From Campylobacteraceae bacterium (GTDB lineage Bacteria; Campylobacterota; Campylobacteria; Campylobacterales; Sulfurovaceae): a stretch of 19,644 nucleotides of DNA. Where the stretch lies: contig JALWLW010000043.1 of assembly GCA_027081065.1 (NCBI GenBank), forward strand, positions 1 to 19,644, read 5' to 3'. Of this stretch, positions 1 to 7,112 are shown piece after piece; positions within the stretch are counted from its first letter, which is position 1; each line of letters opens with the position of its first letter. A program made the position numbers and the translations under genes. A model generated the notes under the pieces. It saw only the letters and a program-made list of their open reading frames with translations, did not search any database and was not told where the DNA came from.

Positions 1-2
1 TT

Positions 3-806
3 CAAGAAGTGGGTGAAGCTATTTCTATTACTCATAAAAAGAAGAATGTAGAAGTTAGAGGTAAGACAGTTCAACGGATAGCTAATAACACTTATGTACC
101 TAAAGAGGAAGCAAAGGCAGGGTTTGTCGATATTTTTTCATCATCAAAAGAAGAACCACAGACAAATAAATTAGAGGTTTTTAATATTGAAGTTGATGAA
201 AATGGAAACGCGAAACAAGAGATATTTAAAGAACCCAAAGTGCTTGGTAATAGTCATTTTTATTTTATAAAGGACTCTGAAAAATGGGCGATAGGTGGAA
301 ATGATGGTTATGTAAAAGATTGGTTAAAAAATATTGAGAACAATGGAATATTTACTATACTTGGAAAACATGAACAGCCACTTTATCAAATTAGAGTAAA
401 AAAATACATTAGTAACCAATCGGTTAAAACAAACAGTTATAACCAAAAGAGCAACGAGCCGTTAAACGGAAGCCGTTATAACGAAGAGCAGAAAAACAAC
501 CGACAAAATGACCAACCGTTAAACGAGTCCGTTATAACGGATAGTGAAGAAACTAAGCCGTTAAACGACTCCGTTAAACGGATAGACCTAAAAGAGTATT
601 CAAATGAAGATTTAGAACTTATAGATTTACTTTGGAAACATTCAACCGTTAAACGGAATGAGCAACTAGAAACAAGAGATAATGTCTTAAAGATTATTGG
701 CGATAATAAAAATAATACTTTGAGACTTAGAAACCTTTATAAAAAACTATTGGCTGATAAGTATATTTATAAAAAAGTTTCTTATTTTGCTGATGTGGAT
801 TTATAG
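3..806 (+). CDS. Unrecognised protein of an integrated element, 5'-truncated by the window
   Basis: The reading frame is open from the window edge to a TAG stop at 804-806. A GTG at 9 is available, but no ribosome binding site can be seen, so the gene probably starts outside the window. I do not recognise the family. The visible 268 residues are hydrophilic and have no membrane segment. An N-terminal third rich in Lys and Glu is followed by a compact-looking stretch with many Trp, Gly and aromatic residues. Next comes a low-complexity Asn/Gln/Glu/Ser linker with three PLN-x-S units, and then a helical C-terminus rich in Leu and Lys. The linker is encoded by DNA full of CCGTTAWAACG-type palindromes (see repeat entry). 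The gene sits just inside a tRNA-type attachment scar, so it likely belongs to a prophage, plasmid-like or genomic-island element. A replication initiator carrying its own binding sites, as phage lambda O does, is one possibility, but this is inference only. Confidence 0.6.
   Translation, partial: QEVGEAISITHKKKNVEVRGKTVQRIANNTYVPKEEAKAGFVDIFSSSKEEPQTNKLEVFNIEVDENGNAKQEIFKEPKVLGNSHFYFIKDSEKWAIGGNDGYVKDWLKNIENNGIFTILGKHEQPLYQIRVKKYISNQSVKTNSYNQKSNEPLNGSRYNEEQKNNRQNDQPLNESVITDSEETKPLNDSVKRIDLKEYSNEDLELIDLLWKHSTVKRNEQLETRDNVLKIIGDNKNNTLRLRNLYKKLLADKYIYKKVSYFADVDL
459..656 (+). repeat. Array of seven CCGTTAWAACG-type palindromic motifs inside the first gene
   Basis: Copies lie at 459-469, 473-483, 516-525, 529-540, 558-567, 571-581 and 646-656. 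They are CCGTTAAACG(G) or CCGTTATAACG(G), the latter a perfect palindrome. Six of them form three close pairs with start-to-start spacing of 13-14 bp. The copies fall in all three reading frames, encoding PLN, RYN, or VIT/VKR, so the DNA sequence and not the peptide is what is repeated. Weaker relatives occur at about 420-444. Such an array suggests binding sites (iterons or operators) for an element-encoded protein. Confidence 0.75.
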
Positions 807-811
807 AGATA

Positions 812-838
812 GAAATTAAGTAATTTCATTATTTTTTT
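812..838 (+). terminator. AU-rich hairpin after the first gene
   Basis: GAAATTA (812-818) and TAATTTC (821-827) form a perfect inverted repeat and are followed by ATTATTTTTTT. It lies 6 bp after the stop codon, so an intrinsic terminator is plausible. The stem contains only one G-C pair and the apical loop must open by a base pair or two, so it would be weak. Confidence 0.4.
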
Positions 839-882
839 AGGCATAATTACAACCAGTTTTAAAGCTCATTTGAGCCAAAAGA

Positions 883-901
883 GGACACCTAAACGGACAC
901 C
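883..901. repeat. Direct repeat GGACACC x2
   Basis: GGACACC occurs at 883-889 and again at 895-901, a 12-bp period, about 65 bp from the tRNA scar. Short direct repeats near an attachment site are often integrase arm or excisionase sites. That role is inferred only. Close by are a GCTC/GAGC hairpin (864-875) and an AAACCC/GGGTTT hairpin (923-943). I see no gene between 807 and 1130. Confidence 0.35.
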
Positions 902-963
902 CAGTTTTTTAAAAACTATTCAAAACCCTTATTTTAGGGGTTTATGAGTAATTTATATAGTGA

Positions 964-986
964 TTCGAGTCCTCTAATCCGCACCA
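964..986 (+). other. tRNA 3'-end remnant, probable attachment site (att) of an integrated element
   Basis: The sequence reads as a T-loop (TTCGAGT), a 3' T-stem strand (CCTCT), a 7-base acceptor strand (AATCCGC), discriminator A and CCA. The rest of a tRNA is missing: the preceding bases (AGTGA, 959-963) do not pair properly with CCTCT, and no GCGGATT acceptor partner, D arm or anticodon arm lies upstream. This is what a tyrosine-recombinase element leaves at the junction away from the intact tRNA. The acceptor sequence and A discriminator fit a tRNA-Leu best, but the isotype is a guess. The element would lie to the left and include the first gene. Confidence 0.65.
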
Positions 987-1094
987 CTCTTTTAATTATC
1001 TAGTTTCTAATTTTCTCTCTATATTTTTCAACTTATTTCTAAATAAAATAAAAATTCTTCTCTTCTTATCTCAAGCTTTTTAGTCAATTTTCGC

Positions 1095-1100
1095 TAAAAT
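1095..1100 (+). promoter_or_regulatory. Probable -10 element for tig
   Basis: TAAAAT in the context TCGCTAAAAT, 30 bp before the tig ATG. The same TCGCTAAAAT string precedes ruvC at 16425-16434. No -35 box is evident, which is common for sigma-70 promoters in Campylobacterota. Confidence 0.45.
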
Positions 1101-1130
1101 TCGACAATTATTTTGGAAAAAAGGATTGTA

Positions 1131-2423
1131 ATGAATATTACAGCAACAAAAATTGATGCGGCAAATGTATCAGTAGTAGCAACAATTGATACAGCAGACA
1201 TTGATAAAAACCTAAACAAAGCAGCTAAGCAAGTAGCTAAAACTGCTTCTGTAGATGGTTTTAGAAAAGGTAAAGTACCTTTAGCAAAAATTAAACAGAT
1301 GTATGGAGAGCAGCTTCAACAAGATGCTGAAAGTCAAGCTATTCAAGATATTATTGAACAAGCTAAAAAAGAGTTAGAGATTAACCCAGTTGATATTATT
1401 TCAGAACCAACATTTAAAAAGTATGATAAATCTGATGAGAACATTGAAACTGAATTAATAATTTCACTTAGACCAACGATTGAAGTGGAAGGTTATAAAG
1501 ATCTTGCTCCAAAATATGATGAACCTACTGTAGAAGATGCTGAAATTGATGAAAAACTTCAAACACTTTTAGATGCAAATGCTCCATATGAATCTATTTC
1601 AGAAACTCGAGCATTAAAAAAAGATGACCAAGCAAATTTTGATTTTGTAGGTAGAGTTGATGGTGTAGAGTTTGATGGTGGTAAGGCTGAAGGTTTTGAA
1701 CTTATTATTGGTTCAGGTCAATTCATTCCAGGTTTTGAAGACCAAATGGTTGGTATGACTAAAGAAGAGACAAAAGAGATTACTGTTACTTTCCCTGAAG
1801 ATTACCAAGCAGCTGACTTAGCAGGTAAAGAAGCTGTATTTACAGTCACTTTAAATGACATTAAAGAAAAAGCAGAAGCAACACTTGATGAAGCAATGAT
1901 TAAAAAGCTCATTCCCAATGAAGATGATGCAACGGCTGATACTGTAAAAGAAAAAATTGCTGAACAAATTAAATCTGAAAAAGTCTCTAAACTTTACAAT
2001 GAAACACTTAAACCACAGCTAATTGAATCTCTTGTAAATAAATATGACTTTGCTCTTCCTCAAAATATTGTTGACCAAGAGATTGATGCTCAAGTCAATA
2101 ATAAAGCAAGAGAAATGAGCGAAGATGAACTGGCTGAGTACAAAGACAATGAAGAAAAAATTAATGAACTAAGAGAGAGTGTTAAAGAGATGGCAACAAA
2201 CTCAGTAAAAGCCACTTTCCTTGTTGATTACCTTGCTAAAAAAGAGGGTGTTGATGTAAATGATCAAGAAGTTTCTCAAACTATCTACTATGAAGCAATG
2301 ATGTCAGGTCAAGATCCTCAAGAAGTAATTAACTATTACCAAGAGAACAATCTTTTACCTGCTATTAAAATGGGTATGATTGAAGATAAACTATTTGCTA
2401 AAATTATTGGAATTAACCAATAA
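1131..2423 (+). CDS. tig: Trigger factor (ribosome-associated chaperone and peptidyl-prolyl isomerase)
   Basis: This protein binds the large ribosomal subunit near the exit tunnel and shields nascent chains. It has 430 residues, a normal family length. The N-terminal ribosome-binding domain carries the signature GFRKGKVP (43-50). An FKBP-type isomerase domain follows at about 160-245, with FIPGFEDQMVGM and the TVTFPEDY strand, and the rest is the alpha-helical C-terminal arm domain. The start is set at ATG 1131, preceded by AAGGA at 1121-1125. An in-frame TTG at 1113 would add six residues but has no ribosome binding site. It is the first gene of the tig-clpP-def cluster, an order common in Campylobacterota, and a hairpin follows before clpP. 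Confidence 0.96.
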   Translation: MNITATKIDAANVSVVATIDTADIDKNLNKAAKQVAKTASVDGFRKGKVPLAKIKQMYGEQLQQDAESQAIQDIIEQAKKELEINPVDIISEPTFKKYDKSDENIETELIISLRPTIEVEGYKDLAPKYDEPTVEDAEIDEKLQTLLDANAPYESISETRALKKDDQANFDFVGRVDGVEFDGGKAEGFELIIGSGQFIPGFEDQMVGMTKEETKEITVTFPEDYQAADLAGKEAVFTVTLNDIKEKAEATLDEAMIKKLIPNEDDATADTVKEKIAEQIKSEKVSKLYNETLKPQLIESLVNKYDFALPQNIVDQEIDAQVNNKAREMSEDELAEYKDNEEKINELRESVKEMATNSVKATFLVDYLAKKEGVDVNDQEVSQTIYYEAMMSGQDPQEVINYYQENNLLPAIKMGMIEDKLFAKIIGINQ

Positions 2424-2437
2424 ACTTTAAAATTAAT

Positions 2438-2459
2438 GGGTCAACAGATAGGTTGACCC
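2438..2459. repeat. Perfect 8-bp inverted repeat between tig and clpP
   Basis: GGGTCAAC (2438-2445) and GTTGACCC (2452-2459) flank a 6-base loop. No T-run follows on the forward strand. Read on the reverse strand it begins TGTAGGGGTCAACC, resembling GTAGGGGCGAACC-type palindromic intergenic repeats that I recall from many bacteria. It may be such a repeat, or a weak terminator/attenuator of tig. Confidence 0.6.
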
Positions 2460-2543
2460 CTACATTTCCTAACACTTATACATTTCTAAGTAAAAAAAGT
2501 GTATTCTCCTAACAATTAAAAATTATAAAACAAGGCACTATTA

Positions 2544-3131
2544 ATGAGTTATATTCCTTACGTTGTAGAACAAACAGGTCGTGGTGAGCGTTCTTACGAC
2601 ATCTATTCAAGACTATTAAAAGACAGAATTATTATGATGAGTGGTGAAGTGAATGACCAAGTAGCTTCTACCATTGTAGCACAGCTACTTTTTCTTGAAG
2701 CACAAGACCCAGACAAAGACATCTACTTTTACATTAACTCTCCAGGAGGAGTAATTACTTCTGGTTTAGCTATGTTTGATACCATGAATTATATTAAACC
2801 AGATATTGTGACCATTTGTATTGGTCAAGCAGCATCAATGGGTGCTTTTTTACTCTCATCTGGAGCAAAAGGTAAGCGTTATGCTCTTCCAAATGCAAGA
2901 ATAATGATTCACCAACCCTCAGGTGGAGCTCAAGGTCAATCTACTGACATTCAAATTCAAGCTGAAGAGATTCAACGCTTAAAAGATACACTCAATGAAA
3001 TCATGGCTGAAAACTGTGGTAAAAAAGCAAAACAACTGGAAAAAGATACCGAAAGAGACAACTTTATGTCTTCTGCCCAAGCAGTAGAATATGGTTTAAT
3101 TGACCAAGTTTTAACCAAAAGCTTTAGCTAG
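2544..3131 (+). CDS. clpP: ATP-dependent Clp protease proteolytic subunit
   Basis: The serine peptidase subunit assembles into a double heptameric barrel and works with ClpA/ClpX-type ATPases in cytosolic protein turnover. At 195 residues it has the standard length. The catalytic triad is visible: Ser98 in GQAASMGA, His123 in MIHQPSGG and Asp172 in ERDNFM. The SPGG oxyanion-loop motif is at 66-69. The short N-terminal segment [16 protein letters not shown] is typical of the mature form plus a short propeptide. AAGG lies about 8 bp before the ATG. The def gene follows after 15 bp, so the two are surely co-transcribed, while a 120-bp gap with a hairpin separates it from tig. Confidence 0.97.
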   Translation: MSYIPYVVEQTGRGERSYDIYSRLLKDRIIMMSGEVNDQVASTIVAQLLFLEAQDPDKDIYFYINSPGGVITSGLAMFDTMNYIKPDIVTICIGQAASMGAFLLSSGAKGKRYALPNARIMIHQPSGGAQGQSTDIQIQAEEIQRLKDTLNEIMAENCGKKAKQLEKDTERDNFMSSAQAVEYGLIDQVLTKSFS

Positions 3132-3146
3132 AATTTAAGAGATAGT

Positions 3147-3662
3147 ATGATTAGAGAGATTCTTGTTTATCCTAACAAACGCTTAAAAGAGATATCTGAG
3201 CCTGTTACAGAGTTTAATGAAGAGCTACATACCTTACTTGAAGACATGTATGATACCATGCTCTCGCAAACAGGTCTTGGTTTAGCAGCCATTCAAATTG
3301 GTGTTGCTAAACGTGTACTTATTTTAAATATTCCAGAAGATGAATCTGAAGATGCAGTCATAAAAAAAGAAGATACTTTAGAGGTTATTAACCCTGTTTT
3401 TAAAAGCATGTCAGGGAAATGTAAAAAACAAGAGGGGTGTCTCTCTGTTCCTGGGTTTTATGAAAAAATCGAACGTTATTCAAGTATTGTCATGGAGTAT
3501 CAAGATCGTTATGGTGAAAAAAAGACCCTTGAAAATGATGAATTTTTAGCCATTGCCCTTCAGCATGAAATGGATCACTTAGATGGTAAAATTTTTGTAG
3601 AAAAGCTTTCCATTATGAAACGTAAAAAATTTGAAAAACTATGGAAAAAAAGACAAAAGTAG
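3147..3662 (+). CDS. def: Peptide deformylase
   Basis: This metalloenzyme removes the formyl group from the N-terminal methionine of new proteins. At 171 residues it has the usual length. All three family motifs are present: GLGLAAIQ (43-50), EGCLS (96-100) with the metal-ligand Cys98, and HEMDH (140-144) with ligands His140 and His144 and catalytic Glu141. The first motif has Ile49 where many homologues have Pro, a tolerated variation. AAGAGA precedes the ATG. The gene sits 15 bp behind clpP and next to tig, so chaperone, protease and deformylase genes are grouped. It converges with the next gene with only 9 bp between stop codons, leaving no room for a separate terminator. Confidence 0.97.
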   Translation: MIREILVYPNKRLKEISEPVTEFNEELHTLLEDMYDTMLSQTGLGLAAIQIGVAKRVLILNIPEDESEDAVIKKEDTLEVINPVFKSMSGKCKKQEGCLSVPGFYEKIERYSSIVMEYQDRYGEKKTLENDEFLAIALQHEMDHLDGKIFVEKLSIMKRKKFEKLWKKRQK

Positions 3663-3671
3663 GGCTACTGG

Positions 3672-4892
3672 CTATAAAGCTTCCCCTGCTCTTAAAGCTG
3701 ACACCCAAGCTAATTGAAGATTGAATCCCCCTCTATCACCATCTATATCTAACACTTCACCTACCACATAAAGCCCTTTTTGTTTTCTCGATTCCATAGT
3801 GTTAGCATCTATTTCTTTTGTACTTACTCCACCTGTTGCTACTTCTGCACCCCTATAACCTTTACTTCCGTTTATTTTAAAAGGAAATTTTTTAATAATT
3901 TGTACCAGCTCTTCTAGCTTTTTAATGTTCAGGATTAGCGAACCAACAGTTTCATTTTGGAGTTTTAATGGCTCTAAAATAGGTAATATAAGCTTTTTAT
4001 TGATGAAGCCTTGCATCCATATCTGTAAAGGCTTTTGACTCTTTTTAACTAGACTTTTCTTCATAAGTGCTAAAAGCTGTTCATGACTCATTTTAGGCAT
4101 CAAATCAATGGTTAATATAATACTTTTTTTCACTAAAAGTTCTTCTATGACAAAACGGCTAATATCCAATATGGCTAACCCTGAGATACCATAGTTTGTA
4201 AAAAGAATATCCCCTTGCTTTATAATTTCACTCTGCCCTACTTTTAACGTTACTCTACTTTGGACTTTCACTCCAGCTATACGTTTTAAATAGCTCTCTT
4301 TATAAGGTGCTGTTAACTGTACTAAAGTTGGAAAGTCTTGAATAATGGTATGTCCAAAAGAACGTGCAAAAACAATGCCATCTATCACCCCACCCAATTG
4401 TGGTGCAGAACAATGTCCTGTGGCTAAAACTAATTTTTTAGATTCTATTTTTTTATCATTATAATCTATAGTAAACTTATTATTTTTAAAAGAGGTTTTT
4501 TTTACCTCTGCATCACAGAGAATTTCAACACCTAGCTGTTCACAAGCATAAGCTAAAAGTTCCACAACAGAAGAAGCCTGTAGAGACATTGGAAAGAACT
4601 TTCCCTCTTTAGCTTCAATAAGTTCTAAACCAATGGACTTAAAAAAATGTTTTATGACTTTAAAACTATAACCATCAAAAATCTTGCTAATAAACTTAGA
4701 GTTTTGTGAATAAAAACGCTCTACGGTAGGTCGTCCATTAGCAATGTTACATTTACCATTACCTGTAGCTAAAAGCTTTTTACCTACTTTATGATTTTTT
4801 TCTAAAACAACTACCCTCTTCCCTCGTCTTGCAGCTACAATGGCTGTAACCAAGCCACTTGCCCCTGCCCCAACTATAACTATATCGTTCAT
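3672..4892 (-). CDS. HI0933/BaiN-family FAD-dependent oxidoreductase
   Basis: This is a flavoprotein of the HI0933 (YhiN/BaiN-like) family, whose physiological substrate is mostly unknown. It has 406 residues, a normal length. The dinucleotide-binding fold is at the N-terminus: GAGASG (8-13), with Glu31 as the probable ribose-binding acidic residue. The family-typical TGNGKCN motif follows at 43-49. Near the C-terminus are TGGVS (about 353-357) and a GEVLDIDGDRGGFN segment (about 379-392), the second FAD-contact region. The start is at ATG 4892, 3 bp after the stop of the lipoprotein gene upstream, so the two genes form an operon and translation is probably coupled. Confidence 0.9.
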   Translation of the reverse strand: MNDIVIVGAGASGLVTAIVAARRGKRVVVLEKNHKVGKKLLATGNGKCNIANGRPTVERFYSQNSKFISKIFDGYSFKVIKHFFKSIGLELIEAKEGKFFPMSLQASSVVELLAYACEQLGVEILCDAEVKKTSFKNNKFTIDYNDKKIESKKLVLATGHCSAPQLGGVIDGIVFARSFGHTIIQDFPTLVQLTAPYKESYLKRIAGVKVQSRVTLKVGQSEIIKQGDILFTNYGISGLAILDISRFVIEELLVKKSIILTIDLMPKMSHEQLLALMKKSLVKKSQKPLQIWMQGFINKKLILPILEPLKLQNETVGSLILNIKKLEELVQIIKKFPFKINGSKGYRGAEVATGGVSTKEIDANTMESRKQKGLYVVGEVLDIDGDRGGFNLQLAWVSALRAGEAL

Positions 4893-4895
4893 TGT

Positions 4896-5585
4896 TTAAT
4901 TTTTATCCATAGGCTGAAGCTGTTTTTGCATTTCCTCTACTTCTTTTTTGGTCTCTTTTGTTCTAAGGTCATCTTTCCCGTAGTTATGTTCTTGATAAGA
5001 TAGAGCCATTTTTTTATATTTTAATGCCAATCTAGGCTTTAAGGCCTTACTATATGCCATTGAAAGCATTTGATAACCTGCTAAAACGTCAGGAGCATCT
5101 TGTCCCTGAACGGCTTTGTCAATTTTTAAAGCTTTCAAGTAATAGTTAATAGCATTCGCATACTCTCCTAATCCATCATAAGCAGAAGCAACATTATAAT
5201 AAGTTGTTGAACGTTCTGCTGAATTTTTTTCCAATCGTATATCATCAATCTTCATTGTTTTTAAATAGTAATTTAATGCTTGTTTGTATTGTTTTAACGC
5301 ATCATAGTCTAAACCAATATTATTATAGTCCAAAGCAATCTCTAAACTAATCTCTTCATAATACTTTAAATCTTCTTTTAACTGCTTCAAATGAAAGTCT
5401 AAAGCTTTCTTATATTCACCCTCTAAAAAATATTGCTGTGCTAAATGGTAACTCTCTTCATTAGGTTTTCCTTTGAGCAATATCTTTGATGATTTAGGAA
5501 GCTTTTTTTCTTCATGATTACAAGCTGTAAAAATCAATACTAAAAGCAATAACATCACCATGAATGCTCTTTGAATCAGATGCAT
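4896..5585 (-). CDS. Tetratricopeptide-repeat lipoprotein
   Basis: The protein has 229 residues. The first 22 form a lipoprotein signal: a short basic N-terminus, a Leu/Val-rich core (about 9-18) and a probable lipobox FTAC with Cys22. The -3 position is Phe rather than Leu, which is slightly atypical. After a Lys/Glu linker, residues about 45-200 carry four or so TPR units of the kinesin-light-chain style (for example YNNIGLDYDALKQYKQALNYY and YNVASAYDGLGEYANAINYY). TPRs form a protein-docking scaffold, so the product is likely a membrane-anchored adaptor. Its partner is unknown. AGGAG lies at good spacing before the ATG. It is the first gene of an operon with the HI0933-type flavoprotein. 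Confidence 0.85.
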   Translation of the reverse strand: MHLIQRAFMVMLLLLVLIFTACNHEEKKLPKSSKILLKGKPNEESYHLAQQYFLEGEYKKALDFHLKQLKEDLKYYEEISLEIALDYNNIGLDYDALKQYKQALNYYLKTMKIDDIRLEKNSAERSTTYYNVASAYDGLGEYANAINYYLKALKIDKAVQGQDAPDVLAGYQMLSMAYSKALKPRLALKYKKMALSYQEHNYGKDDLRTKETKKEVEEMQKQLQPMDKN

Positions 5586-5612
5586 AAAGTTACTCCTAAA
5601 ATATATTTCCTA

Positions 5613-5618
5613 ATTTTA
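5613..5618 (-). promoter_or_regulatory. Probable -10 element for the TPR lipoprotein operon
   Basis: TAAAAT on the reverse strand, 27 bp upstream of the lipoprotein ATG and followed by an AGGAG ribosome binding site. The 88-bp gap to the forward gene at 5674 must hold both divergent promoters. Confidence 0.4.
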
Positions 5619-5673
5619 TCATAAATAAACACGCTTTCTTGTATGATTCAAATATTAAAACCAAGGATATAAA

Positions 5674-5988
5674 ATGTCAGCATTAGTAGAATTTTCAATG
5701 TTCCCAACCGAAGCTACCCAAAGTAAAAGTGCCTTTGTTGCACGTGTTTTAGATATTGTAGACAAAAGTGGTTTACCTTATCAACTTACTCCAATGGGAA
5801 CAATTATCGAAGGTGAGACTGTTGCCGAAGTGATGGATGTCATCAACAAAGCATATACAGAGCTACAGAGCGATTGTGGACGAGTCTATTCAAGTATTAA
5901 AATAGATTGGAGAAAAGGGGCAATGGGTCGCTTAGGAAACAAAGTCAATGCCGTTGAAGAGAAACTCGGACGTAAATTAAACAGTTAA
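5674..5988 (+). CDS. MTH1187/YqgV-family thiamine-binding-like protein
   Basis: This small protein of 104 residues belongs to the MTH1187/YkoF-like (former DUF77) family. Its members form ferredoxin-like dimers or tetramers, and some bind thiamine. Visible family features are the opening LVEFSMFPTE, then SGLPYQLTPMGTIIEG with the TPMGT core (40-44) before a helical VAEVMDVINKAY segment, and the closing IDWRKG plus NKVNAVEEKLG. AAGGA at 5663-5667 supports the start. It sits 50 bp upstream of purM in the same direction. PurM makes the AIR intermediate, from which the thiamine pyrimidine moiety is also made, so the neighbourhood is suggestive, but thiamine binding here is inference. A TATAAT lies between the two genes, so purM can also be transcribed separately. 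Confidence 0.85.
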   Translation: MSALVEFSMFPTEATQSKSAFVARVLDIVDKSGLPYQLTPMGTIIEGETVAEVMDVINKAYTELQSDCGRVYSSIKIDWRKGAMGRLGNKVNAVEEKLGRKLNS

Positions 5989-5995
5989 TTTTAGT

Positions 5996-6001
5996 TATAA
6001 T
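5996..6001 (+). promoter_or_regulatory. Probable -10 element for purM
   Basis: TATAAT, 37 bp upstream of the purM ATG, in the gap after the MTH1187-type gene. It is a consensus hexamer, and no -35 box is evident. Confidence 0.5.
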
Positions 6002-6038
6002 ACGACAATTTTTTAATCATAAACTTATAGGACAACTC

Positions 6039-7034
6039 ATGGCAAACATTTCATACAAAGATGCTGGTGTAGATATTGACGCAGGAAACAACTTCGTAGA
6101 AGCAATTAAATCAGATGTAAAATCAACATTTGACAAAAATGTAATCGGTGGGATTGGCTCATTCGCAGGAGCTTATGCTCTTCCAACTGGTTATAAAGAA
6201 CCTGTTATTCTTTCAGCAACTGATGGTGTTGGAACAAAACTGAAATTGGCTATTGAAAGTGAAAAATTCAATACAGTAGGTATTGACCTTGTAGCTATGT
6301 GTGTCAATGACCTTATTTGTAACTTTGGGACACCTATGTTTTTCTTGGATTACTATGCAACAGGTAAATTAGTACCAGAAAATGCTAAAGATGTTGTTGC
6401 TGGAATAGCAGAAGGCTGTAGACGAAGCGAGTGTTCACTGGTTGGTGGAGAGACAGCTGAAATGCCTGGTATGTACTCCAATGATGACTTTGACTTAGCT
6501 GGTTTTGCAGTAGGTATTGCAGAGCGTTCTGAAATGGATACAGTTTCAAATGTAAAAGAGGGACAAGTTATTTTAGCCCTTCCAAGCTCTGGTGTTCACT
6601 CGAATGGATATTCATTGGTTAGAAAACTTTTCTTTGACAAACTGGGTATGTCTTTAGACTCTGAATTTCAAGGAAAACCTCTTATCGAGACACTCTTAGA
6701 GCCTACACGTATTTATGTCAAAGAGTTCAAAGCCAATCGAGATAAAATCGTAGCCCTTGCACATATTACAGGAGGAGGTATTGTTGAGAACTTACCAAGA
6801 GTTCTACCAGAGGGGATGAGAGCTCAGGTTTCAAAAGAGAGCATTAAAACTTTAGAAATTTTTGATTTTATGTCCAATTATATTGATGAAGAAGAGATGT
6901 TTAGAACTTTTAACATGGGTGTAGGTATGGTCTTAGTGGTTGAGGGTGAACATGTTGAAGCCATTTGTACCAATACAGATGCTTATGTTATTGGGGCAAT
7001 GATAAAAGGTGAAAAAGGTGTAGATTTAATCTAA
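6039..7034 (+). CDS. purM: Phosphoribosylformylglycinamidine cyclo-ligase (AIR synthetase)
   Basis: The enzyme catalyses the fifth step of purine synthesis, ATP-dependent closure of FGAM to 5-aminoimidazole ribonucleotide, a product also used for the thiamine pyrimidine. It has 331 residues, a little shorter than the E. coli enzyme. ATP-grasping and active-site motifs of the PurM/PurL superfamily are present: TDGVGTKLK (61-69), MCVND (87-91), GGETAEMPGMY (136-146) and HITGGG (242-247). The start is fixed by TAGGA 8 bp upstream and by the family-typical opening SYKDAGVDIDAGN. The gene lies between the MTH1187-type gene and the LysR gene, with a promoter hexamer of its own. Confidence 0.96.
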   Translation: MANISYKDAGVDIDAGNNFVEAIKSDVKSTFDKNVIGGIGSFAGAYALPTGYKEPVILSATDGVGTKLKLAIESEKFNTVGIDLVAMCVNDLICNFGTPMFFLDYYATGKLVPENAKDVVAGIAEGCRRSECSLVGGETAEMPGMYSNDDFDLAGFAVGIAERSEMDTVSNVKEGQVILALPSSGVHSNGYSLVRKLFFDKLGMSLDSEFQGKPLIETLLEPTRIYVKEFKANRDKIVALAHITGGGIVENLPRVLPEGMRAQVSKESIKTLEIFDFMSNYIDEEEMFRTFNMGVGMVLVVEGEHVEAICTNTDAYVIGAMIKGEKGVDLI

Positions 7035-7100
7035 TCACCACTATTTTACTAGATATTAAGTTTTTTTTATGATGATAATTAAAATAAACTATTATTCTGA

Positions 7101-7106
7101 TATAAT
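7101..7106 (+). promoter_or_regulatory. -10 element placed for a leaderless LysR transcript
   Basis: Consensus TATAAT ends 6 bp before the ATG at 7113, so transcription would start at or within 1-2 bases of the start codon. No ribosome binding site precedes the ATG. The upstream 40 bp are strongly AT-rich, as is usual for this phylum. Confidence 0.5.
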
Positions 7107-7112
7107 ATTTGT

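Noticed and set aside
459..656. A CRISPR array
   Set aside because: The repeats are about 11 bp, spacing is irregular (13, 29, 43, 75 bp) and they lie in an open reading frame; there are no 23-47 bp direct repeats.
900..986. A complete tRNA gene ending at 986
   Set aside because: Only the T-loop, one T-stem strand and the 3' acceptor strand are present. No matching GCGGATT, D arm or anticodon arm is found upstream.
1113..1130. A longer trigger factor starting at TTG 1113
   Set aside because: No ribosome binding site serves it, the extra six residues are unlike the family, and ATG 1131 has AAGGA at good spacing.
2472..2502. ACACTT/AAGTGT inverted repeat before clpP
   Set aside because: Six base pairs with a 19-base AT-rich loop are expected by chance in such sequence.
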